Assembly (NCBI GenBank): GCA_014281115.1
Contig: JACONQ010000001.1
Coordinates: forward strand, 372,001-436,000
Direction: 5' to 3'
DNA from: Laburnicola sp. R22_1
Lineage: Eukaryota; Ascomycota; Dothideomycetes; Pleosporales; Didymosphaeriaceae
DNA: 64,000 nucleotides
The position numbers and the translations under genes were made by a program. This document shows positions 55,001-64,000 of the stretch, one piece after another. The notes beneath the pieces are model-generated. The model had not been told where the DNA came from. It saw nothing but the letters and a program-made list of their open reading frames with translations, and did not search any database. Every line of letters begins with the position of its first letter. The first letter of the stretch is position 1.

Positions 55001-58000
55001 ATAGCAATCATCAAATCTTCGCAATCGAACCTTCTTTTGTAATTGTTGCCCCGTACGCAAGCACCTGTTCCACTGCTCCAGATATTCTGGTCGATCGTCA
55101 GGGTGTATTGTATCCCAAGGTCCTTGCAAAACCTGGTGTTGCTCCTGTCCGCGGTATATTAAAAACTTGGAATTGACCCAAGTCAAAGTTCCTGTAGTAG
55201 GTAGGGCTGTGAATATCTGAACAGGTAAAGAGTCAATGATGGTCCGCAGAAGATTCTCAGATGGTGGTGGCATCGGAACGTCCTGGGCCTCTGACATGGA
55301 GCTGCTCCTGGCGTGTGCTAATGGTGTTGCAGGAGTTCTACCCCCAGGAGTGGTTGCTGCTGGGAGCGACTGGAACGACGAACTAAAATCTGCACCGTAC
55401 GAATGCAGAAGGGAGTGGCCACGATGACCGGTCTGGGCTAGACCTGTCCGCGTTCTTCGAGGGTTTGTAGTTTCGTCTGCCGTGGCTTTCTCGTTTCGCG
55501 GCGTTTGCACATCTTCTTCCGGTGCCTCTGCCACATCACTGACGCTCACCCGCTTTGCGGTGCGTGTGTCGGGCTTTCGGTTTTGCTCTTGCGCTTGTGC
55601 AGGGTGGCTTGTCGCTCGGCTCGTTCTCTTCTTTGCATCAAAATAGCTCTCAACGGCTTCACTGCCAGCCAAATGGCCTGGCGTACTGCCAATGGAATGC
55701 TTGCTAGCAAATCCTAGGGTATTTGCATCCCATCCAGGCGTACCAGTGATGGACCCACCAGGGCTGTGCCTTGAGCGGCCAGAGTAATCTGACGGACTGG
55801 TGGCACTGCCACCGGTGGAATGACTAATACCCCCGAGGTCAAGATGCAGAAGATCATCAAGGCTTTCTGTGTCTGCCATCGGTGTAAAGCTTGCCTGCTG
55901 GCTTGTGCCGAAACGTCGCTGTCGTACACCGCTTGCTTGGGCCTGGACATTAGAAAATTGTAAGCCGTTAGAGAAAGATGTAGCGAGATGAGGGCCGAGG
56001 TGCTTGAGAGAGTTTGTAAGATTTCGTGGATATGGCACAATTGGCGATAATATGGAAAGGATGGCGATAGGCGCTTTACGTTGAACCCCATCTGGAGGAG
56101 CCGAAGACTCCGGTAGAGATTGGTCGGATTGTCTCCGAGACAAGGACGGAGTACGGGAAGGGGTTACAGGCTCAGGAGGCTGCATGGGTTGGGATAACGT
56201 GGGATGTATGAGGGGTATGTGCGTGACAGTGCTGGCCTTGTCGACACCAATTGCTTCAACGACACCGTATTGTGTATAGTCCTGGGTTGAACTTGAAGGA
56301 TTAAATGTCTCTTCATCGACTTTGCCCGTCGTAAAGAAAGGATTCTCGCTTGGGTCATTCTGAATAGCTGGAGATGGGGCGGGTGACTGTGCCCAGGGGG
56401 AACTAGGGAATTGTTCGTACTCTTCATATCGAGGTTGCAATCTACGGTCGACCTGCTCTGTAAACGCTGTTTTCGATGTCGGGACACCACGTCCCCGTAG
56501 ATTAAATGGCAGCTGTGCCTCTTGTGTGGATGTATTGGGGTTCATCGCTTTTGGCTGGTCTTCCTGTTCAGAATTGGTTGAGCTTTTGCTAGAAGTTGAG
56601 ATAGAGGTGGAATAATCCCGCGTTAGGGTCACAAGTCGGCCTCTCTCTAGTACCCGATTGATACCAGCGTTATCAATAAGCGCATCAGGTTCGTGGTCCA
56701 AAGCACGCAGCATAGGGAACACGGCAGTCGGGGTCGAAGGCTCCGCACCCCCAACACTTGAAAAATCAGGATCGCTAAAGGTGTGCCCCCTGGGAGGTGT
56801 AGGATTAGACTGTTGGTAAGTAGCGCCGTCAAACGACATTTGCGAAACTTGCCGCAATGGATGTTCTGTTCTCGTCGCTGTCTGGGGAGCGTGGCTGACT
56901 GTTCTCAAAAGTCCACGGGGCCGAGCAGGTACTGCCGACAGAGGACTATCAGACGACATGTCTCTTTTCTGACGTTCGTGACCGGCAAACGAGTGTCGAG
57001 ATGGTAGCTTCGGTCTTCTCTCGGGTATCAAGGGCACCGGAGGAAGATGCTCAGACTCGTCTAGCTCTGGGCTGGACGACTTGTCGGTCGAGTCGGATGG
57101 GTCTGCCCCTTTCGGCTCTTGGTACGCGCGCATGCGTGGACTGTCACCCTGGGTAGGCACATGGAACGAAGATTTCTGCCCCCATGGCACATTTTCAATA
57201 TCCGAAGAATCTGCGGGTACGGCCAAGGTTGCTCTCTCCACTCCATACCAGTCGTGCATGATTTTCGTTACGCAGGCCCACCAGGCTGCGAGTCCCGGCT
57301 CGGAATTGAGTAGAAGGACCAGCTCGTAAAGGTTTGGACTTGGAAAGCGCGGGTCTTCGGGCAAAGGACTCTGGAATGGCCGCTCCTTGGGTACAAACGG
57401 TGTCCCTGTCGCAGCAGGAGTGCTGGACTCGGATGCGACGCGCTCCCTGGGCGCCGTGTAGTCTCTTCCATACATGGCAGACACTGTTGGTGACAGGGTC
57501 GTGAATGGTTGGTGAAACGCTGAAGAGCAGGTGATGGGGGTATTGGGAACAGTGGGGAATGGATATGACGGTGTGCGAAGAGCGCGGCCCGCGGGCGTCG
57601 GGGGTACACTGCCGCGGACCGTCTTGGAGGACTCGGTCGACTCGGTCGAAGCCGACTGTCCCGTGGGCAGCGGGCTGCTAAAGGCACCTTCAAGCGTGGG
57701 CGAGATGGGTGCCATGGTCTCCTCCTTGATGGGCGAGACGCGCCGTGCTACGAGGGGGTTTCCTGGCCCTGTGCCAGCAGCACTCTTGACCCGTCGCCGC
57801 TGCTGTTTCTGGATTGCGTTCAACTGCAGAGCCCGCAGCCGCTCAATTTCCAACTGATCCGGCGACGACGATTTGGCTTGCGATGTATCACCCCGAGCGT
57901 CCATTGCAGACTGCGGCTCGGCGGCCGGGCCCTCCTGCTCGCTGTCGCGCACGTCCGTATCCGTCGTGCTCTCATTCTGTGGCAAGGCGTGCGCCGAAGA

Positions 58001-58204
58001 AGCGGCGAAGACCTGCCGTCGTGGTGGAAGCTCGCTGCGCGGGAGGCGTTGCAACGGCGGACGGGAGGATTGGGGTTGGGGTTGGGGAGTGGGAGCGGTG
58101 TCGGTGGTGTCGGTGGTGTCGGCGTCGGGCGCGGTGACGGGCGCTGTGACGTTGGTGTTTGCGACGGCAGCCCTCGACGGCGATGGCAACGGAGCCTGAT
58201 TCAT
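52038..58204 (-). CDS. Hybrid histidine kinase with PAS, HisKA, HATPase and receiver domains, 3 exons, 2022 aa
   Basis: Exons are 58204-52520, 52468-52355 and 52307-52038 (introns 51 and 47 bp, both phase 0 and both inside the receiver domain). The N-terminal 970 residues are mostly disordered but contain conserved blocks (LYELVLLLNSEPGLAAWWAC, ERATLAVPADSSDIENVPWG, INRVLERGRLVTLTRDY, APIAILSILSPIVPYPRNLT). These look like a GAF-type domain split by long insertions. PAS domains follow at about 975-1100 and 1110-1300, then HisKA with phospho-His at about 1320 (SHEIRTPLNG), HATPase_c (about 1400-1530), a Ser-rich linker, and a receiver domain with Asp1935 (CDLHMPNKDG) and Lys1990 (TKPVAF). No membrane segment, so a cytosolic sensor feeding the Ypd1 phosphorelay. 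Confidence 0.95.
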
Positions 58205-59167
58205 TCTTGCATCCCCCTCTCTTCTCCGGCAGTTTCAAGGAGAAGACGTGGACGGGTGCGGCCGGAAGGCAGTACATTCATTCGCAGCGCATGCCAGGAG
58301 AGGCGAGGAGCGTCCCCTAGAGCCCACAATGACGTACTAGCGAGAACCCTGGAGCGTCGACGTCAAGCGCGAGGAGCAGATGTCCCCAGCGTGCAAGGGC
58401 GGCGTGGACGGAGAGACAGCGCAGCAATGGGGACGGAGGCACTGTGGAGGAGGTGCGCGTCTCTGGGTCACGGACTGGGGCGCTGGGGAGCAGAATGGAA
58501 GACGGTGGGTTCTGGTAAAGCTGGGGTGGTGGCTTCCTGGCAGGCACCGCACGAGATCAGGGATTCGGAATGATAGGCGCAGCCCTAAGGTCACTACCGG
58601 CGGCAGGCCTACAGGACTGGACGCAGCCGCCTCTTGTCCCTGGGCGACGCAGTGGGCAATTACGGGCAGCCAGCGACAGAAACATGACGTCTATCGTGAA
58701 TCCAAGCTGTCTCTGCAGTCTGTACGCCGTCGGCAGCGTGGTGCAGGGCGCGCCGGTGCGCCGGTGGCGACGTCAGCCAAGCCCACGCCCACGCCAGGGT
58801 TCGGCCGGGCAGCCTCCGCCACCAATTGAACGGCTATGACGTTGAAATTTGCTTCCTACGCATGCACACGACCTGCACACGTCGACACTCTCGCGCAACC
58901 ATCCCAGCTACTTTTAGCCGACCATGGCGCCACCGCTTCGCAGCGATTCGCCGCCGAAAGCGTGTGCGCGTGCGCACGACAAGCCTGGCGCACCCGGCCA
59001 CCGTGGGCCATCATCCATCCCAAATGCATACAAATAACATCATTCATCCTATCTCACACAACCCCACACACACACGTCCGCTATCTACAAGCATTACTCG
59101 CTGCTATGCTGCCAAACTCATGCCACACGCCATCCGCCCTTATCCAACACAAAACTTACACTCAGAC
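58205..59167. other. Intergenic: 5' region of the kinase gene and 3' flank of the Syp1 gene
   Basis: GC-rich near the kinase start, C/A-rich near 59000. Open frames here are antisense or low-complexity. Confidence 0.45.
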
Positions 59168-62158
59168 TCAGACTCCAAGATACGTCCCGCTCGTGATGCG
59201 CTTCACCCTGGCAACCGGTTTCCACGTGGCGGCCGCGTGCCCTGGTAGCACACTTTCATCCGCATCGGCAAACGGATCCGACTCTCCATCCTGCTTGTTC
59301 TCGCCAGGGATGCTCTGATTTACACCCAGCCCGCTGCCGAGATGGAGCGAGTGCCCGCCCGCAATCTCCCACCGCGCTTCACTGTTTCCCGCCTTAGCCT
59401 CGCCGTCGGTGAAGAAGCGCACGCGCATCGACTGCACAGCCTGGTCACGGGAGAACGTGACTTCTCCCAACCGCCAGTAGATCAGTCCCTTCTCTCTTGA
59501 GAAAGTTCCTGCGGGTTTGGACTGGCACGACGTCGCCTTGGAACCGGGCTCGAGCCGCAGAACCAGCACCAAATTCTGCAGCGTAATGCTGCTCTGGTCC
59601 CCAATGTTGAACTTGGGATTCAATGAATAGTTGAGCAGCACCGAAGTCTGCGTTGGCTCTATTTTCCACACGGGCGCAAGCAGGATCGGAGCAAACGAGC
59701 CACGGTTGTCGTCTTCGAGATGCACCTGGTAGTGGAATGCTACCGACGTTTTGGTGATCCTGGAAAGGTCCACGGTATACGTGCCAGGGCTGTCCGTCAC
59801 TGGGTCAACAAAAGTAGGGTTCGGCGCAACCTTCTCGAGGACTGGGAAGTTTTCCAGACGAATGCTCTCCGTTCCAAATGGTCCCGAGGTAAGATCGACC
59901 GGGTTGAAAACAAGTGCGACTTGCCCGATAACCAAGGCTTTGGTGACATTCCCTTGCTCAAACCACGCGCTGACGGTTTCGATCAAAGACGCATTAAGAC
60001 CTGGCTCGTGCATATCCGGGTGCTTCATCGTGGTGCTCGCCGAGCTGCTCAATGACCGTCCAGAGCGTACGGATTGCGTGTCCGAAGCGGGGTGATCGTC
60101 AGACATTAGATTACGGTGTGGCATCTTGAAAGCAGGAGATGTTGGCTGCGCCGGAATCGCAGGCGGTGGGAATGAGGTTGCCTCCGAACCAGCAGATGGA
60201 ATCGGCGGCATCTCGCCTATGCTTGTGAGTTCAGGAGTGGCCGGGTTAGGTACAAAGATTGTGTTGCGGACATCACGTCGTCCGCGAAGAGTGTTTGAGC
60301 GTCTTGCTGGTGCAGCTTGCTATGCGGCTGTCAGTATTGATACTGGAAGTCAGGCAGGTTGTCATACCGCGCGTAGAGTGTTAGCCATGTCAGCCAATGC
60401 TGCATTGACGTCGCCCTCCTCCTCCTGGATCGGCGCGTTCTTGATGTCAAGCTTGAACTGCGGTGGTGGATTAAGCTCATAAGACGATCTAACCTTGTTA
60501 GACGAATCATTTTTCGGAGTGGGTGCAGCTTACAGTCCTCCTTCTCTTGCTTCTCGTTCTGCTTCCGTGATTGCATCACTGGCGGGCGGCGGCACCGAAA
60601 AACCTTCGGCATCCTTCTGCGGCTGTTTACACAAGTCAGTATAAAGAAGAAGCGACAACTTGATTTCTCATACCTCAGCCTTAGCTTCTTCCGGGACCGG
60701 TGGTGATAAAGGCTCATTGAGTTCCGGTATCGGTTCGTGCGTGGTGCCGTTGACAGTTAAGAGACCCGGAGCGGGGGTAGTTGCGTCTTCGATTGGCTCT
60801 GGGCATGTCCCATTTGGCCGATCAGTGCTGGATTTGCGAGTGTGTTTTGGTGAGCTAGAGGCATCTGAAGCGCGCGAGGCAACGGATGGCCTGGTTGCAG
60901 ACGAGCCAGGCCGATCTAACGACGAACCTGCGGTATCACGGTCTCTGGATTTGATCTTGCCAAACCCACTAAATGCCGAACCCAGGTTGGAGGCTGACTT
61001 CCTCTCGGGGGAAGATTGTCTACCGTAGGGGTGCATACTCTGTCGGCGGCGATTCAAGACCGTCCCGATCCGCTTCAGTGGGTTAGAACTCTGCTTCGCT
61101 TCGGGTACTGTGACATTGTCAATGAGACATTTTGCAAGAGACACTCCTTCACCTACCAGATCCACTCTTCTGACTCCTGTCATCATCCGCATGTATAGAC
61201 GGAGGCGCAGGTATTAGAGGAGGAGGATGAGCCAAGTTTCGCGAGGGCGTGCCCAGACTACTGCCTTTGCGACTTGACGTCGACGGCATTTCTCCACTGC
61301 GCATCCTCAATGCCCACGTCTGAATTTCGTCGGCGGTCTCGACGTTTAGCAACACGTTCAAGGTATCTTCCGCACTGACTCGAGTTTGCCCTGCTTGGTC
61401 GCCCTCAAGCGTCTGGAATTGGGTAAGGGCGTCGCGAAGATGATTGAGCCTGCTCTCGTCCACGGCCTGCAGTTTCTCGAACACGTACGGAGCTTGAGAC
61501 TCCCACTGTAGAGTAGCACTCTCGAGTTCGGCGACTGCGGATGCCACTGCAGATGCCTTGGCCTTTGCACCCTTCTCTCTGAGCTTCTCTGACTTCTTCT
61601 TCGCCGTGTCGATTTCGCGCGCCATGGACCCTAGGTTGCCGGAGATGGTGGACATGGCCTGCACTTCGCGATTCGTAGCAGAGAATTCTCGTAGCGGGCG
61701 CTCAACGTCCACCTCGATTCTGTGGGCGAGGGTATGGTGCGATTCTGCGATAGCTTCGGTTGCGCTGACGATGTTCTGCCATGGCGTCGAAAAGATGCTG
61801 TCTCGAGTCAGCGCGCGTCCGTTGGCTGAGCGCATTTCCACAGCTTTACCCCAGATCCGACGACTCGTCCGGAGGGCGTTTGTTGGCAAGCTTCCGCAGG
61901 CCTTGTACGTAGGCTTCCTCGACGCGGCGCCGTTCCTAATGCCGTGAGCTTGCGCAACGCGCGTGACAGCGAGTACCGACCTGCAGCCAGTCGGCGATGT
62001 GAGCATTGAGCTGGGTGACATGCTTCATGCGGTCATTGAGGACAGTCACGGCCTGCGTGGGCGGCAGGGCGTCCTGCAACGGTGTCAGCAGCTGTAGCTC
62101 GACGGGGCGACTGGCAGCATACCAGCAGGCCTGGGTATTCTTTGCGTTGTAGTTCCAT
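59168..62158 (-). CDS. SYP1: Syp1/FCHo-type endocytic adaptor: F-BAR plus mu-homology domain, 8 exons, 883 aa
   Basis: Exons are 62158-62123, 62073-61981, 61935-61850, 61797-61157, 61107-60674, 60622-60534, 60488-60368 and 60319-59168. The introns (45-52 bp) all have GT-AG and matching phases; the total of 2652 nt divides by three. It starts MELQRKEYPGLL, then the F-BAR coiled coil (VTVLNDRMKHVTQLNAHIAD, ERRRVEEAYVQGLRKLANKR, FSTPWQNIVSATEAIAESHH, LAHRIEVDVERPLREFSATN) to about residue 260. A disordered Ser/Pro/Arg middle with PPPQFKLDIKNAPIQEEEGD follows, and a C-terminal muHD begins near residue 600 (SLIETVSAWFEQGNVTKALV ... GTYLGV). It bends membrane and loads cargo at early clathrin patches and links endocytosis to septin organisation in yeast. 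Confidence 0.93.
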
Positions 62159-63229
62159 GGCGGGGTGGCAGAGAGGGGCACGGCGGCCGCGGGGAAGCGA
62201 TTCAGCGTGTTTACATAGGATATCTCCCTTGCGGGCTGCCCAAGAGTGTCGCGGAGCTGTGAGGGCGCTCACACCTCACTGCGTTGTCAGGCCGCAGGTG
62301 GGTCGCGGGCCACTTGGGGGTTAGCGCGAGATGCGCGCTATGCCCGGGTGGGGTGCGTGAGGCTGGCCTCGACGATCGGCTCAAGCAAAACGCGATATCG
62401 TGAAGCCAGAAGGATAGCGTGGGGATGAGTCTGAGTGAGTGAGCAATGTGCTGTGGGACAGCTTCGTGCAACAGGGGCTCGCACGTAACCTTGGCTCGGC
62501 GCTGCAGCTAATCATCTTCTGCCTCTATACAGCGAGAGCGAGGCACGAACGAGCACTCACTGAGTCATCGGTGCACATACCGCGAGATCGTCCTCCAACC
62601 TCACAAAACAAGACGCCTACCTTCCTGGCCTGTGCAAAGTGAGCTCGCAGTTAGTTGTGCACGCGCAAATGGCGACAGACTGGCATGCAAACTTGGCCTT
62701 CTCGACGCGATTGTTGGCCGTCACGAGAATGCAAGTAAGGTCATCACACTCACGGTGTTGCAAGGTGGTAGCTGGTTCGCGTCCTCTCTCCCGGCTCGAT
62801 TCCCATACACGTCAGGGCTGGGTTGGGCAGCGCTACAACGTGCATGTGTCGACCCGACCACCGACAACGGCTTTCCCCCATGTTCTCTACCCTACCAGGT
62901 GGACAACATTCAGGCTCAGTCGTCGTCTCGATTGACGCATGCCTAACCTGACGACCACCAGCATATCCATGCTTTCTCTAACAGCGCTGCAGAACATCCG
63001 CTCATCAAGCATCTGACCCGACGCTTTCCGCAGCCGAAGCACGCCGAGCAGCAACTATTCTGGAGTCTAGCATATTCGACGCCGCTCAATCTACTGTATT
63101 TTTAATATCTGTACCAGAATACAACGTACCGGACTAACCGGAATCTAGGAACACTACGAAAAGCTATGCGAAGAGAAAATAGCAAGCTTTCAGGGCCCTA
63201 CTTTCGAATTTCCAAAAATCGAAGTATAA
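62159..63229. other. Divergent intergenic region, no gene seen
   Basis: Between the Syp1 and kinase starts; short frames only. The kinase 5' exon may begin here (an ATG at about 63163). Confidence 0.4.
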
Positions 63230-64000
63230 ACTGATGCCCAAATTACGACGTCACCGACTAAGTCAAGGCAGGATGAAGACCATGTTCCTACGCCATCTGG
63301 CATTGACATTGGCGAATACCGGAATGCCATCTACCATCGCGAGGGCCTCTTTTCAGTCGTTTACAAAGCGGCTACGACCAGACACGAGGAATATTTCGCT
63401 ATATCAGACCCAGCAGAGAAGCAGCTAGTCGCACTAAAAGTCACCACACCGTCCATGATGGAGCCGCCTCACGATTCCAGACGAGAAACCCGAATTCTAG
63501 AGCTCGCAGCATCAGACCGTGTAATACCCCTTCTGGAAACTTTCCGTGAAGCTGGATCGAGATTTGTGCTTGTATTTCCGTTCATGCCATTCGATCTAAA
63601 CCGGCTCCTACATGACAAGAGATTGTCCAAACCACAGATCAAGAGCATACTCAAAGACATGTTCTCCGCGTTAGCCTATGTACATGAGCGCGGCATCATC
63701 CACAGGGACGTCAAACCCTCTAATCTCCTGCTCAAATCATTGGACGGACCCGCATATCTATCAGACTTCGGTATCGCCTGGGCTCCCAACACTGTAGGCT
63801 CCGAAGCAGCTGTTGCGAAAATCACCGATGTCGGCACCACCTGCTACAGGCCGCCGGAGCTTCTTTTCGGCCACAAGACCTACGGCTGCGAGCTCGATCT
63901 CTGGGCTGCTGGTTGCACTGTCGCTGAAGCTTTGGTCCCCAACCACCCAACCTTGTTTGATTCCGGAGAGCTGGGGAGCGATCTTGCGCTTATACAGAGC
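63230..64000 (+). CDS. Csk1-like CDK-family protein kinase, 5' uncertain, 3' outside window
   Basis: The kinase frame is open from 63230 (after a TAA at 63227-63229) to the window end, about 257 codons, without a usable ATG before the domain, so a 5' exon joined by a short intron is expected. Motifs: a glycine-loop-like YRNAIYHREGLFSVVYKA, VAIK-type LVALKV, HRDVKPSN catalytic loop, SDFGIAW, GTTCYRPPELLFG activation-loop end, and the D-x-W-A-A-G-C helix. 'RPPELLFG' and the insertion pattern resemble fission-yeast Csk1 and related CDK-activating-kinase kinases. Probably nuclear/cytosolic, acting on cyclin-dependent kinases. The 3' part lies beyond base 64000. Confidence 0.8.

Noticed and set aside
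54780..58573. Many antisense frames inside and beyond the histidine kinase gene
   Set aside because: They mirror the codon pattern of a clearly coding 6-kb gene; none has domain content.
62092..62122. 31-bp first intron in Syp1
   Set aside because: Below usual fungal minimum; the next AG (49 bp) has a CTGAC branch site and gives the right frame.
1..64000. tRNA or rRNA genes
   Set aside because: I scanned by eye for T-loop motifs and rRNA-like blocks and found none I could support; a covariance-model search would be needed to exclude them.

Overview
The window reads as nuclear DNA of a filamentous ascomycete, most likely a Dothideomycete of the Pleosporales type. Genes carry short introns of 45-70 bp with GTANGT donors and YAG acceptors. 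The gene set includes a fungal P450, a GH20 hexosaminidase, a MAL-type sugar porter, a hybrid histidine kinase and a Syp1 F-BAR protein. Gene-rich, GC-balanced segments alternate with AT-rich, transposon-filled segments that show repeat-induced point mutation (RIP): in-frame TAG/TAA stops at former Trp and Gln codons.

Layout. 1-3.4 kb: the 3' part of a coiled-coil protein gene, a MITE and a basic Cys-rich protein. 3.4-6.55 kb: an apparently complete PIF/Harbinger element (transposase plus Myb/SANT protein, TIRs, CTA target duplication) beside a small cytochrome b5 gene. 7-14.8 kb: a hypothetical gene, an alpha/beta hydrolase, a hypothetical gene, a MITE and a cytochrome P450. 15.3-24.5 kb: one 9.2-kb hAT element with a perfect 8-bp target duplication. 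It sits in the divergent promoter region between the P450 and the hexosaminidase and contains three nested pogo/Fot-type elements and a DUF3716-like remnant. 24.8-33.2 kb: GH20 hexosaminidase, second copies of both MITE families, a secreted Cys-rich GPI-type protein, a maltose/alpha-glucoside-type transporter and a hypothetical gene. 34.6-45.1 kb: an AT-rich RIP block with two large fold-back (inverted-repeat) structures, one GC-rich un-RIPped solo LTR and two more pogo-type elements, one of which has a matching empty site nearby. 45.5-48.5 kb: gene debris, namely an SRPK-type kinase tail, a frameshifted Tse2-like ADP-ribosyltransferase-type toxin gene and a pogo fragment. 49-64 kb: conserved genes again: an FKBP-STIMATE fusion, a 2022-residue hybrid histidine kinase, Syp1 (F-BAR plus muHD, eight exons) and the start of a Csk1-like CDK-family kinase that runs off the end.

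The most unusual signal is inside the hAT element. The palindromic core CGTACG occurs 18 times in about 2.55 kb (usually as TCGTACGA), spaced about 50-170 bp apart for most of its length. It runs through the transposase coding region in all three codon phases. I know of no hAT family described with a motif array covering its whole body. Other points of note are the FKBP-STIMATE fusion, the toxin-type pseudogene, the two MITE families and the nested insertion history, which can be ordered by RIP load.

Gene models with several exons were built by hand from splice-site phase. Each complete model listed with introns has a length divisible by three. All family names rest on recognition of motifs by eye; no database search was run.
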